NCBI GenBank assembly: GCA_001839685.1
Contig: MLAK01000783.1
Span: forward strand, 37,041-63,465
DNA length: 26,425 nt
From: Tritrichomonas foetus
Taxonomy: Eukaryota; Parabasalia; Tritrichomonadida; Tritrichomonadidae
Reading direction: 5' to 3'
Both the position numbers and the translations under genes were made by a program. Shown here in pieces: positions 16,776 to 26,425 of the stretch; the first letter of the stretch is position 1; every line of letters begins with the position of its first letter. The notes below the pieces were generated by a model, which was not told the origin of the DNA, made no database searches, and saw only the letters and a program-made list of their open reading frames with translations.

Positions 16776-18962
16776 TTAATCATCATCATCAGCTTTAGCA
16801 AATTGAAATGCCTTATATTCCTCACTATTTTTATCAAAGTTAAATGGTTGGTATTCTGGAAACTTGACTTGGTAATCTGCGTATTTCTGATGAATTGCAT
16901 TCTCTATTTCTGTTGCAAATGCTTCATCATTTAATTCTCTGAGTGCTGCAATATACAAATCGAGAGCATCTTTATATGTATATTCGAAATCTGTTGCTGC
17001 CTTCTTCATGAGTGATTTAGCGGTGTCAACTTCCTTCACATACAAGTGGCCACGTGCTGAACTGACTGTATCTTTGAAGGATGATGGTGTTTCGTTGAAG
17101 GCTTCATAATGCTGATTAGCAACTTCTTTAACTGTTTCGTTAATGCTTCCAAGATTGCCCATTAGTTTGGCAACAGCTGGTGCTGCGAGGAATTTTTCGC
17201 TTCCAGTGATTTTTCTGAAGCATTTGATTGCAGGAAGTGGCTCATTATGTAATGCGAAATAAACGGCAGCATAGGCAACACCGAGGCCTGTTTTTGCATT
17301 GGTCATTCTTAAAGCAAGATCTTTAATTGACTGAAGATCATTTTGGGCGAGGGCAATTTGTGCAAGACCAACAAATGCTTTTCCAAAGACTTTTTCGTTC
17401 ACAAGATTATCTGACCATTTAAGGATGTGGAACAATGAGTGAATTCTGCGCATTCCCCAGCCGAGATAGTTGAATTGAGATTTACGGAATTCATTAAATG
17501 TTGTAATAACTTGTTCGTAGTAGTTCTTGGCATTCTCGATGTCACCACCACGAAGGAAACAGAGAGCGAGGAGAAGATAGAACTTGTTATTCTGTGAAAT
17601 GAGGATTTTTGAAAGATGTTTGTGATCTAAAGAGAATGATCTTCCAAGTTCAAATGCAGCTTTCATTTCACCATTCTTCAAAAGATAATTCACAAGAAGT
17701 GTGTTGGAATTTCTATCATTTGGATCACCTTCGCCAAGTTGTCGAGCGCAGTCTGCTGCCTGTGAAACCATACCAGCTCGTTTAAGGAAGCGTGCTTTGG
17801 CCCAAAGGATGTCTAAACATGTTGGTGTGTGTTGTAAAGCAGCATCGAGTTCCGATAATGCTGATTTGTAATCACCACGAGCAGCAAAAACGTTTGCAAT
17901 GAAAAGTTTGACAATTGGCTCATAACAAAGTGGAACTTCTGTTTCTTTTGCAATTTTTACAGCAATTTCAAGCTTCTCTTGTGAAAGCTCGGCCAAATAT
18001 GTGTAAACTGATGGAGCTCCTTTGATGAGATATGGGACCAAATAAGTTTTCAAAAGTTGTTCGAATTGTGGATTTGATGGCTCCATGAGCTCGAGAATTC
18101 TAACTTCAGCATATCTGCTCTTATACTTGTCTTTGATTGTCTGAAGTTCTTTCATGTAATTTTCTGGAGAAAGAATGGATTCGAGGATTTGGAAATAATC
18201 ACCATCTTCTGGATAGTATTCAAGCATTTTATGGATCACAGAAACAGCTTCATCAACTTGCTTGAGTGCAACATGAGCCCTGCAGATGACTTCTAGGCCA
18301 CCAATGCTATCGCGCAAATACATATATTTTTCAGTGACAAATTTAATTGCTTCTTCGTATTTTTCGAGTCTGAGAAGAAGCTCACTGTGATAGAGACCGA
18401 GTTCGTTACGGAAAAGTAGCTCTTCTTCATTATTTAATGGAGTCATATTTGATTCGTACACATCGAGAAGTTTCAAAGCATCTGCTGGACGTCCATTCAA
18501 ATCAAGAGCGAGAACATATCTCATAACCGCAGTCACTTGAGAATTTGTGGCTAATAATTTATTTGATTGGTCTAAAAACAATTTGTAGTTTCGTTCGTAG
18601 AGATAAAGGGAACAAAGCTCTTTTTGAACAATGTCGTCTTTTGGATCGAGTCTGAATGACATTGTTAAGGCTTGGGCAGCTTTTGTATAATCGCCTTGTT
18701 TCTTGAGAATTAATCCATTGAGTTTCCAAATTCGTGCGTTTTTCATATCCGACCTGACGGCTTCGCCAATGAGTTTTGTGGCTTGGGCCTTTTCCTTTTT
18801 GACCTGATGTAAGTATGCGAGATATGCAATTGTTTCTGGATGATTTGGAGTCTTTTTGAGGATTTGTTGACATATCTTAATAGCGCGTGGAATGTTATTT
18901 GAGTCGGCAAGTTTTTCAACTTCGGCAAGCTTTTTTGTGATTTCTGCTGTGTTCTTGCTCAT
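16776..18962 (-). CDS. NAA15: N-terminal acetyltransferase A auxiliary subunit NAA15
   Basis: A 728-residue TPR protein, slightly shorter than animal NAA15 (about 860). The N-terminal half is a regular series of TPR helices: NNIPRAIKICQQILKKTPNHPETIAYLAYLHQ, then ARIWKLNGLILKKQGDYTKAAQAL, DALKLLDVYE and YEEAIKFV segments. The middle has the family-typical PSNPQFEQLLKTYLVPYLIKGAPSVY (compare the YLRxxLxKGVPSLF region), followed by more TPRs (GDYKSALSELDAALQHTPTCLDILWAKARFLKRAG, DPNDRNSNTLLVNYLLKNG). The C-terminus has FDKNSEEYKAFQFAKADDDD. NAA15 anchors the NAA10 catalytic subunit to ribosomes for co-translational N-acetylation; NAA10 is not in this window. The start is the first ATG. No initiator is clear near it; TTTTTCACTTTTTAG lies about 170 nt upstream. 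Stop TAA. Confidence 0.93.
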   Translation of the reverse strand: MSKNTAEITKKLAEVEKLADSNNIPRAIKICQQILKKTPNHPETIAYLAYLHQVKKEKAQATKLIGEAVRSDMKNARIWKLNGLILKKQGDYTKAAQALTMSFRLDPKDDIVQKELCSLYLYERNYKLFLDQSNKLLATNSQVTAVMRYVLALDLNGRPADALKLLDVYESNMTPLNNEEELLFRNELGLYHSELLLRLEKYEEAIKFVTEKYMYLRDSIGGLEVICRAHVALKQVDEAVSVIHKMLEYYPEDGDYFQILESILSPENYMKELQTIKDKYKSRYAEVRILELMEPSNPQFEQLLKTYLVPYLIKGAPSVYTYLAELSQEKLEIAVKIAKETEVPLCYEPIVKLFIANVFAARGDYKSALSELDAALQHTPTCLDILWAKARFLKRAGMVSQAADCARQLGEGDPNDRNSNTLLVNYLLKNGEMKAAFELGRSFSLDHKHLSKILISQNNKFYLLLALCFLRGGDIENAKNYYEQVITTFNEFRKSQFNYLGWGMRRIHSLFHILKWSDNLVNEKVFGKAFVGLAQIALAQNDLQSIKDLALRMTNAKTGLGVAYAAVYFALHNEPLPAIKCFRKITGSEKFLAAPAVAKLMGNLGSINETVKEVANQHYEAFNETPSSFKDTVSSARGHLYVKEVDTAKSLMKKAATDFEYTYKDALDLYIAALRELNDEAFATEIENAIHQKYADYQVKFPEYQPFNFDKNSEEYKAFQFAKADDDD

Positions 18963-19287
18963 TCAATTGGCCACTCAGCCTGTCAAAAATCTTGGCTAAT
19001 GGAATGTTTCTGAAATTTTCGATTCTGACAATTTCGTTTTAATTCAAAATCCAAACTTCAATTCAATTTTTTGACCACAAACAACATCATACCATCAATT
19101 CATCGAAATGGTTCATTTTTGATTCTAAAAAGTGAAAAATCATATTTCTAATATGTTAGTATATAAATTCGATAGCTTAATGAAATCTATCATGAGACGC
19201 AAAGAGAAATTTATCCAATTTGATCATTGCACAAGAATAATGATTATAGCTAAGTAGATTACAAAGACTTAATTTTATCATTATTTA

Positions 19288-19823
19288 TTATTCTTCGTTA
19301 GGATTAACATCAGATATTTTGAAAAGCTTATTATCAGAATCTGTGAAAATTTCACATTGAGATTTCAAATAAAAGTTAAAAAGTCCATAATTTGAGTTCC
19401 AACAAATGGTGATAAATGACTCCAATATCGAAAATCCTGTAAATTACATTTTCTTATCATGAAGTGCAAAATACAGCGATCATTCTGATTTTTTGGAATT
19501 TTGAGGCAGTCCTTTTATCATAAAATCCCATTCATATGAAATAACATTCTTATTTTTATGGACAATGTAGTATTGAGCGAAACTGAAAGAAATAAACACG
19601 CTCGATGATTTATCTTTTTTTTATTTAATCATTTTGTTTGATCCTTAAATAAATCACAAACAAGATTCGATAAGGAAAAGTGCGAAGGTAAAACACATCC
19701 TACATAATCGTTTGGATTTTTATACCTTAATTTATGATCTCTTATTCTATTTGTTAGAAGGGATAGAATAACAGACATTCTCAACTTCCCATTCTGACCA
19801 GACATTTAATGTACACTTAAGCT
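19288..19823 (-). pseudogene. Coding relic of unknown family, at least three frame breaks
   Basis: Reading the minus strand, consecutive open stretches in different frames each have protein-like composition and abut one another. The first starts MSGQNGKLRMSVILSLLTNR and continues through NPNDYVGCVLPSHF. After a break at an A-run (the T-run near 19615-19623 on the + strand) comes VHKNKNVISYEWDFMIKG, then CILHFMIRKC and YWSHLSPFVGTQ in another frame, and finally GLFNFYLKSQCEIFTDSDNK, ending in TAA near 19290. I do not recognise the family. Random AT-rich DNA can give one such stretch, but four adjacent ones on one strand are less likely by chance. Boundaries are approximate. Confidence 0.4.
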
Positions 19824-20594
19824 GAGGTCAATTAGATATAAGATTGAATATGTTTAATTATGTCAATTGTCATCTTAATAGAGTGTCAAGATAATCATAA
19901 AAATTCATTCCAATGTTTTGCACAGATTTCTAAGCAGCACAAGATCAAATGAGACAAAATAACATGGGATTAAGAGATTTTTATGATTTCTAAAAGTCAT
20001 GTTCTTTCTATCATCTTCAAAATCTGTTAACACCTTCACTTAATACATTTTCTAAACTAAAAGCATTTTTTGTTGTTCTTTAGAAGTATTTGATTCACAA
20101 TATTCTCTAAAATATAAAGGATTCTATATATTATATAATGAGATTGAAATTAGATAGGGAAATTTGTTAACATATAAATGACCCAACTATTCATAATATT
20201 TAATTCGACAATGAAATCCAATCCTGATCGAATTTTGGTTTCTTGTTCTAAATGCAAAGATATTCACCTTTTTTAATATGGGTTTATTTTTACACATGAT
20301 GTTTTTCAGAATGCAAGGAAATATTGAATTTAACAAAAAAAGAAAAAAATCAAAATAATTTAGAGTTTGACTGATAAAATAAAAGAATTGATGTCTTTAC
20401 AATTGCACTAAGGACAATAAAACAAAATTACACACCTTTTTTCAATGAAAAGTCAATGTAAAATCAGCTTTATATATGTTATTAGTTCATTTATTACTAA
20501 ATATTCACCACTTTTATCGATTGAATGTAAAGATAAATGATAATTTTTGTATCGGAGTTTAAATAGACAATTAAACTGAAATGATTTTGAGTGA

Positions 20595-21053
20595 TGCAGC
20601 TTCAACAATTTCATTGCAATTGTGAATCAAACAGAAAAATTTGAACTAGATTTCTCGGGAAAACACAACGTAATTTTCAAAAGTGTTGAATTCGAATTTC
20701 GATTTTGTTTTTTCATAACAAGAGGTCATTTTTTTCGAATAATTAATGAAGCAAACCTCCTAATCGATAATAAAAAGTTACTTAAAAGTCAATCACAAAC
20801 TGTATGACAGATTGTCATTTTCTTCTCCATCTTATAACATATTCCTTATGATTGTAAGGTTTAAACAAGAGATTACACAATTTCCGCCTCAAATATTATC
20901 AAATGATTACAAAGAGTGAACATCCCAGTTAAAAGTTCATCAAATAGCAATATTGGATTAAGAATAAATGAATCCCTCACTAGGATAAATTCACCAACTG
21001 ATGAATTTGGAATGGAATTTGCTGCCTTGTTACCGAATTTACCAAACAATTGA
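20595..21053 (+). other. Two coding-like + strand fragments in a gene-poor stretch
   Basis: One stop-free piece (20595-20807) includes NQTEKFELDFSGKHNVIFK; another in a different frame (20907-21053) includes INESLTRINSPTDEFGMEF. Neither starts with a convincing ATG. They may be remnants of one gene, but pieces of 49-71 codons are near the limit of what chance gives in a 3-kb AT-rich region. Confidence 0.22.
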
Positions 21054-22374
21054 ATTCTGATAAACATGTATTTTCAAAAATATTTCATTCGAAGTTTTTT
21101 CCTGTAAAATAACAATAAATTTTTGTTCATTGTCATTACTCCATCGTTTCTTTCATATGTCTTAATTAACCAATTGTTAAAACTCAAATTTTTAGGCATA
21201 TGTTATTTGCTCTATTGATTTCTGTTTATTGTCTCTCGTTCTATTGAAATTGTATTTTTATTTTGTCAATTCTACAGGTAGATGTCATCCCACATTGTTT
21301 AATACAATTGTTATGCAAAGTATCTCATGAAATAAATAAAGTTCTCATGGAATTATGAATTATTCTAAACATTGAATTCGTTTTTCCAGACAACATTTCT
21401 AGGATGGGCATAGTAAAAGTTCCTTTCAAGAGATAATACTGGAATATGTCGAAATAAAATAGGCATTCAAAGAGAATATGGAATAAGGATATAGAAAATG
21501 TAAAATGAGTATCAGTTTAATAATGAAGAGGTGAAGAATAAACAGAATATTGGAATATGCATCATTCTTTTGATGTTTCTTCAAAATTTAGTCATCTCTC
21601 TGGAAAGAACTGTTGTGCTTTTTAATAAATTATGGATAGATGGTGGATGCGCGAAAGTCATTGCATGAACAGACTTTCATACAGATATTTGTTTTGAATT
21701 ATCATTTTTAGGACAAGGCAGACCGATTTATATGTATAAATTTGGAAACACCTAAAAACTATATAACAAACTCAAAACTTGGAATTCAAGAAAGAATTGT
21801 CCATTTTTGCATATTTAAAAACTCTAAAAAGTGAAAGAAATTGTTCCAATTTAAATTTATGAAAACAATTATGATTAGCATATCTGAGATATGATGAAGA
21901 TATCAGAATAAGTTCCATATTCTTAAATCAATTTTTTATGACTCGATGTCGAGTTTTCCTCGATAGATAAAAAATATGCAGAAATATTCACGTTTCATCG
22001 ATTATTACAAGTATCCAAGTAAATCTATCATGAAAGCTGATAGAATATAATTCATTTTTTTTTTGAGAGAGTAAATATTGAATTGATTGAAACGCAATTG
22101 AAAGTTCTATCTGAAATTTACAGTCTCATTTAACTTTTTAAAGAATCGTTTTTCAATTTTGAGAAACGTTATTCGATTATTTTTGTAGAAATTCTATGAA
22201 AAATATTCATATCATTTATCATTTTATCTTCATGAAAAACGTCTAAACCGAATGAATTTTTCTCTTTTTAATTATTAAAAATATAATTAAACATAATTTA
22301 TTCAATAAATGTAATTTTCTTCCAAAAAGATGGAAAAAAAGAAATTAAAATGTAACAATTTTTATCAACAACAC

Positions 22375-22965
22375 CTAATGTAAGCCAAGTATCATTTCAT
22401 ATTCATCTATCTTAAAGTCTAATTTAGTTAACAGATTCAATTCTGTTTCTATTTCTTTAATTGGCAAATTTAAATCATCAAAATTCACCTCACTCTTTTT
22501 TGGGAGCTGTTTCGTGTATTTCACGAAGCAAGAAGGCATTTTGTCTTTGGCCTTGGGTTCAATTGGTTTCCCCGGTGCACCGACAATTGATGGGATAGGA
22601 TAGATTCTTTGTAACTCGATTGCACGATTGTGCACAGATGATGGTGATCTGTCCTGCAAGCAGTTAGCAATCAATTCCCATCTTGGGCCGACTGCTTTGA
22701 ATTTATTTAAAATGACTTGATCTTCTTCATGTGTCCAAGGACGGTTATCTGGGAGTGTTCTCTTTATCGGTCTTCTATGTGGAGCCGGTGGCTGCTGTGG
22801 CTGCATCGGAATGAATTGCTGCATTGGAATAATCATTTGATGCATTACCGGATAGTAAGAACCGGCAGGAAGATAATTTGGAGGTAACTGTTGAACAACA
22901 GGAGGTCTGCTAGGGGGGTAGGGAATAAATACAATGTTCTCAGGCTGAGGGTTAGGACGATTCAT
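22375..22965 (-). CDS. Single-repeat Myb/SANT DNA-binding protein
   Basis: A 196-residue protein. The frame is open to 23070, but that end is a TTG and its first 35 residues look untranslated; the ATG at 22965 (MNRPNPQPEN) has an initiator-like TCATAATT 18 nt upstream, so I place the start there. Residues 1-65 are Pro/Gln/Met-rich, like an activation or interaction region. Residues 76-120 form one Myb/SANT repeat: RPWTHEEDQVILNKFKAVG, then PRWELIANCLQDRSPSSVHNR, with the tryptophans at 77 and 96. A Lys/Pro-rich linker and an acidic helical end follow. Trichomonads have many small Myb proteins that bind promoters, including those of adhesion and initiator-dependent genes. Targets cannot be told from sequence. 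A chromatin-type SANT role is the alternative. Confidence 0.85.
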   Translation of the reverse strand: MNRPNPQPENIVFIPYPPSRPPVVQQLPPNYLPAGSYYPVMHQMIIPMQQFIPMQPQQPPAPHRRPIKRTLPDNRPWTHEEDQVILNKFKAVGPRWELIANCLQDRSPSSVHNRAIELQRIYPIPSIVGAPGKPIEPKAKDKMPSCFVKYTKQLPKKSEVNFDDLNLPIKEIETELNLLTKLDFKIDEYEMILGLH

Positions 22966-22977
22966 TCTCTCAAACAA

Positions 22978-22985
22978 AATTATGA
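22978..22985 (-). promoter_or_regulatory. Initiator-like element of the Myb gene
   Basis: TCATAATT on the minus strand, predicted start at 22983, 18 nt before the ATG at 22965. It lies inside the upstream open extension, which argues against the longer protein. Confidence 0.5.
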
Positions 22986-23540
22986 GTTTTATTCTGAAAA
23001 TTAAATGAGTAACAGAAAATTCCAAACAATTCATTGAAAAAATTACAGAGAGTTTCAGAATACAATACAAAGATATGGAATGTTATCAAATAATCAAATA
23101 AAAAAAATTATCAGTTTTCTAATAAATTAAATTTATCATGTATAGAAAATTTGAAGTGGATGAGATGTATACAAACTAACTAGCTCTAGATGTAGAAGAC
23201 TATTGAGAGATCTAAATGAATAATTGTTGATATTATTGTCATCTAAAAATTATTTAATTGTAATCCTATTAATAATATATAAATATTATAATTTAAAAAT
23301 CAAGATACAGAGAAAACCAAATCCAAAAAAAAATTGTGAGAAAAAAATAAACCCAACAGAAATTTCTGAGAATTATAGAGATAAAAAGTGATTTTATAGC
23401 ATTAATATCTTGATTATTTCTTATCATAAATCGTGCTTTTTATTATCATATGACCCTCCATCGAAAATTATAATGTTTTCCAAAATACAAAAATGAAGTA
23501 TAAAAAAAATATTAATAATTTTGATATAAATAAAAAAAAT

Positions 23541-23809
23541 TTAGGCATCAATGAGAAGATTACGAATGTTTTGCCATCTAAATGGCGAGTCATCAGAAAA
23601 TTCACTTGGCATCGAGTCTGGAAAAAAACATATTGGATTCCATTTTTCTTGATTTGGTCTTTCAATCGTTGTATCTGTATCCCTGCTTGAGAATGTGCTG
23701 TTGAGGACTGCCAGTCTATTTTCTTCATATACTAAAATTTTATGACAGAAAAGATTTCAATACATTCATATTTGTCAAATGGAAATTGAATTAATTCAAC
23801 ATCACTGAG
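23541..23809 (-). pseudogene. Coding-like fragments just downstream of the USP relic
   Basis: Two overlapping open pieces on the same strand as the USP relic. The first (23732-23809) reads ELIQFPFDKYECIEIFSVIK, which could correspond to the FP...Y.L.xV segment before the His box of a USP. The second (23541-23756, 72 codons to TAA) contains VYEENRLAVLNSTFSS, PNQEKWNPICFFPDS and DDSPFRWQNIRNLL; I cannot place it in the USP fold. They may be the decayed 3' end of the same protease or a separate relic. A 72-codon stop-free run is unusual in DNA this AT-rich, but not conclusive. Confidence 0.35.
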
Positions 23810-23966
23810 TTAAAACTATCAAAATTTTCGCGATTTTTAATTAAAAATCGATAGAAGAAGTGTAAATAGAATTATGGGAAGCAGTATTATAATCTTTGTG
23901 ATTCTTGGAAAAAAAGCTTCTCACAATTTTTTTTTAGGCTTTCTCCAAAATCGCTCTTTTTTCGGT

Positions 23967-24676
23967 TTAATTGTTGCAAAATTTCAAAACTATGAATAAA
24001 TATGGCTCATAACTATAAAAAATAGATTTAACAATTGACTGAAAGCTGTTCACCCGAAAACTGAAACAATAGCTTCTTCAGAATCATTTTCGAAATATTT
24101 TTGAATTCGGCCATTTGCGAAGTTTGCGATAAGGGAAATTTTCGTCATTCTTTTAGCTATTTGGGTTTTGATTTTTGACTGATGGTATTAAGTAATACTG
24201 ATGATAAGGATCATTTTAGTGATTTCGTACGTTAAGACTATTTGGTTTGTATACANATTTTCGAAAATAAATTTTTCATTGGAAATATTTTCTTCTTCGT
24301 CAGTACCATTCGAATAATATGTTATAATCTGTTTTTCTATTAAAAACAAGTTATATAAATCGCTACAGTTAGGATCACGACAGTGTTCATTGATACTTTC
24401 CAAAAATTTTAAAAGAAATTCGTGCGCGTCTTTTTGTTCAATTTGATTAATATTTTCAACAAATTTCATTCCGGTAACAAGGAGTGCTTCAAGATCTTCC
24501 TTTTGGAAATTTTCAGTATGTGAAAAAAACTTGAGAATCTGTTTTCCTTCTTCATCTTTATATTCGAGTTGTTGCAATGTTTTGTTAAACTTGGTGATAT
24601 TAAGCATTAGCTGCAAAACAGAGGCTGCAAAACAAGTGTTGCCCAAATTTCTTATGCCGATTTTATGTCCAAGCAT
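23967..24676 (-). pseudogene. Decayed ubiquitin-specific protease (USP/UCH family C19)
   Basis: The first 162 codons (24188-24676) read as the start of a USP: Cys box GIRNLGNTCFAASVLQ with the nucleophile at Cys15, and a QKDAHEFL box at about 81-88. The frame then meets a TAA at 24188. The same frame resumes at once for 45 codons (KISLIANFANGRIQKYF) up to a TGA at 24050. A shifted frame (23967-24077) carries NSFQSIVKSIFYSYEPYLF, followed by IVLKFC, matching the conserved P-x-x-L-x-x-x-LKRF strand of USPs. No intact His box follows. One ambiguous base (24256) lies in the intact part. A nonsense codon plus a frameshift make this a pseudogene unless the assembly is wrong locally. The initiator TCATTTTT remains, 10 nt ahead of the ATG, so it may still be transcribed. 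Confidence 0.8.
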
Positions 24677-24680
24677 TTTA

Positions 24681-24688
24681 AAAAATGA
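24681..24688 (-). promoter_or_regulatory. Initiator element of the USP relic
   Basis: TCATTTTT on the minus strand, predicted start at 24686, 10 nt before the ATG of the broken protease. Confidence 0.55.
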
Positions 24689-24876
24689 AGTGTTAAAAAT
24701 TAGATAATCTTCAAGGTGATTGAGTGTGTTGATCTTCGTACGTTATTATTAAATTAAGAAGAATTCTACTCGTCGGTTTAGTTTATTTTTGTGTGTTTCG
24801 TGTTTATATTTTATGTCGGGTATAAAATTTCATCTAACAAAAATGATAAATAATCTACTATTCCACTAATAAAAAA

Positions 24877-25087
24877 ATTCTATTTCGAAACAAAAAAATT
24901 TTATTATGAAACAAATTATGGTTGTTTTGTAAACTATTCAAATTTTAAAATTCTATTTCGAAAAAAAAATCGGTTAAGATTCTATTTCGAAAACATTGGA
25001 AAGCAAATCGAAACATTTTGAAAGCTTTTCGAAAAATATTCTAGTTTCTTATATAAACCATTGAAATACTGAAATTCTATTTCGAAA
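24877..25087. repeat. Four dispersed copies of ATTCTATTTCGAAA
   Basis: Exact 14-bp copies at 24877-24890, 24950-24963, 24979-24992 and 25074-25087, all in the same orientation with unequal spacing (73, 29 and 95 bp). Each ends in the palindrome TTCGAA; further partial copies (TTTTCGAAAA, AATTCGAAAA) lie between them. The region lies 200-410 bp upstream of the USP relic. No coding sense. Confidence 0.85.
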
Positions 25088-25462
25088 CACAAAGAAAACC
25101 AATTCGAAAACGACTGTATAAGTTTAGTTTTCAAAAGCTTGATAGATAATTCAATAAAATTGAATATAGTCGAAAATACGATTCATTTTTTAAATACTTT
25201 ATATTATCATTTCACCTTTTCTTTTTTCAGTTTTTGGAATCAGATTCTGTTTTATTATTGAACTTTTGATAAATAATTTAAATGAATATTTCATTTACTT
25301 ATCAAAAAGATTTTAATAGTTTGTGATTTTCCAAATTTCTTCAAGTTGATTCACATTGATTACATTTTAAATGTTAGAAATGATTTTTTGGTTGTTCAAA
25401 CATCTTAAAAATGATTTACAATCATACTAGCAAGTTTCTATCAGCATTTATTTTTGGTTCGA

Positions 25463-25627
25463 TTAATTGAAGATTGAATCGGAAATGTTAGGTCTTCTAT
25501 ATTTATCAATTAAACTAAATTGGATTTCAGCACATAATTTATTTCCTGTTATACCAAATGATCTCTTTGTTGATTTTGTAATACTTCCAAAATATAAACA
25601 GTCATCTTTTCCTTCAAGTATTTTGAC
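25463..25627 (-). pseudogene. Coding-like 55-codon fragment, unknown family
   Basis: A minus-strand stop-to-stop stretch with protein-like composition (ILEGKDDCLYFGSITKSTK, then GNKLCAEIQFSLIDKYRRPN). No start codon or family is evident. An overlapping + strand frame also exists, so the coding strand is uncertain. Confidence 0.22.
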
Positions 25628-25790
25628 TTATTCCAGTCTACATGTGTGTTAAAAACAACACAAATTGGAAAGGTCGCAAAATATCTTCTCAAATTCTTTT
25701 TTTTTGTTTTGTGAATTCATGAATTCATTTTGTATAAAACTAACGATGAGACCCAAACTCCTTGAAACGCGATTTTCATTGATCAATACT

Positions 25791-26064
25791 TTATTTAGAT
25801 TGTTGTTGATCTAGACAGACGATTTTATTTCTTTTCTCTTCGAAAACAATGTCTTCATGAATCTTCAAATCGAAATAATAATGAAAATCCTCTTTGAGGC
25901 TTTTCTCAATGAAAAACAAATCAACTTTTGGTCGATGGTGCAATTAATTTAATTCAATTCATATAACCATTTGATTCAAAGTTCTTTAATTGCAGTTTCT
26001 GGATGGTGGATTTCACTGTAAAAGTGAATTCAAACATTATGTGTTGTTTCAAAGAGCCTATTGT
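25791..26064 (-). pseudogene. Coding-like fragments, unknown family
   Basis: Two neighbouring minus-strand pieces in different frames. The upstream one (25954-26064) contains MFEFTFTVKSTIQKLQLKNF. The downstream one (25791-25943, 51 codons, ends TAA) contains HHRPKVDLFFIEKSLKEDF and NKIVCLDQQQSK. The charged, mixed composition looks like real protein rather than translated AT-rich noise. No family recognised and no ATG-led full frame exists, so this is at best a broken gene. Confidence 0.33.
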
Positions 26065-26425
26065 TTAAATATTTGTTCATACTGCTAACTTAAACATTGT
26101 TGATAAGAAATTGTAAATTTCAAAGGATTTATCTAGTGATATTATTAGAATGAATTATTGATGAATATAAATTCACATTTTAGTCATGCAAATGGTTTAA
26201 AATGTCAAATAATTATTTAAGAAAGTTTGCCTTTTTTATTCATTATTGTAGAACGATTGATTATTGGCATAACCAAATATATTATGTTTGAGTCATTACC
26301 ACCCCCTAAAAATATCCAGAAATGAAACCAACGAATGAAAAAATTATTCTATTCATAACATTTTTATATATTCCTTTGGTCCCTATTTTCCCCCATTCTG
26401 TTTTTTCATAAATCCCATATTCATT
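26065..26425. other. AT-rich window end
   Basis: No supported feature. Short C-runs (ACCACCCCC near 26300, TTCCCCC near 26390) stand out in an AT-rich background but have no assignment. Confidence 0.5.

Larger units (their letters stand above)
18963..22374. other. Gene-poor 3.4-kb region
   Basis: No intact gene. It contains TTTTTCACTTTTTAG (minus sense, 19124-19137) upstream of NAA15, the coding relic at 19288-19823 and the weak fragments at 20595-21053. The remaining sequence (19830-20590, 21060-22374) shows no tRNA, rRNA or repeat that I can support. Confidence 0.6.

Noticed and set aside
21557..21625. Short + frame ending GKNCCAF, resembling a prenylated GTPase C-terminus
   Set aside because: Only about 22 codons, and no GTPase motifs in any frame upstream.
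22966..23070. 35-residue N-terminal extension on the Myb protein (possible membrane segment)
   Set aside because: It begins at TTG, and the initiator-like element lies inside it, 18 nt before the ATG at 22965.
25452..25465. GGTTCGATT as a tRNA B-box
   Set aside because: No A-box, acceptor stem or cloverleaf around it.
25485..25652. + strand frame starting MLGLLYLSIKLNW
   Set aside because: No initiator near the ATG and hydrophobic AT-driven composition; the overlapping minus frame looks more protein-like, though that is also weak.
1..26425. CRISPR arrays, phage or defence islands, rRNA
   Set aside because: No regularly spaced direct repeats, no cas, restriction or toxin-antitoxin-like genes, and no rRNA-like sequence; the gene content is eukaryotic.

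Overview
The window looks like nuclear DNA of a parabasalid protist (Trichomonas/Tritrichomonas type). The evidence is AT-rich DNA, intron-less eukaryotic genes, very short inferred 5' leaders, and an initiator-like TCA(T/C)-type element 6-18 nt upstream of several start codons, the known core promoter of trichomonads. TAA, TAG and TGA all end genes here, so the standard code is in use. The species cannot be fixed from the sequence alone.

Layout. Positions 1-19000 are gene-dense. In order they hold: the 5' part of ribosomal protein L3 (-), a nuclear P-loop NTPase-like protein (+), a secreted/type I membrane FG-GAP-like protein (-), a CARMIL-like leucine-rich repeat protein (-), an SDS22-type leucine-rich repeat protein (-), a possible 37-codon gene (+), a CDC50/LEM3 flippase subunit (+), a NASP/SHNi-TPR-like acidic protein (-), a protein with a C-terminal Rap/Ran-GAP-like domain (-), translation release factor eRF1 (-), a DDI1-type ubiquitin-linked aspartic protease (+) and the NatA auxiliary subunit NAA15 (-). 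Most are housekeeping functions (translation, N-terminal acetylation, ubiquitin handling, lipid flipping, cytoskeleton or small-GTPase control) and there is no operon-like logic.

Positions 19000-26425 are gene-poor and AT-rich. One intact-looking gene (single-repeat Myb protein, -) sits among apparently decayed coding fragments. The clearest is a ubiquitin-specific protease that keeps its Cys box, its QDAHEF-type box and an initiator-like element, but is broken by a nonsense codon and a frameshift. Other same-strand coding-like fragments of unknown family lie at 19288-19823, 23541-23809, 25463-25627 and 25791-26064. A 14-bp motif containing TTCGAA occurs four times at 24877-25087.

No CRISPR array, tRNA, rRNA, intact transposon or defence system was found. 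The points most worth checking are the NIKN (not NIKS) motif in eRF1, the run of ambiguous bases confined to wobble positions in RPL3, the protease relic, the hidden small ORF at 8155, and a TTCACYTTTTT element (including an exact 21-bp duplicate) found upstream of several genes. For four genes (4162-6384, 2666-3856, 22375-22965 and the USP relic) the start given is the first sensible ATG.
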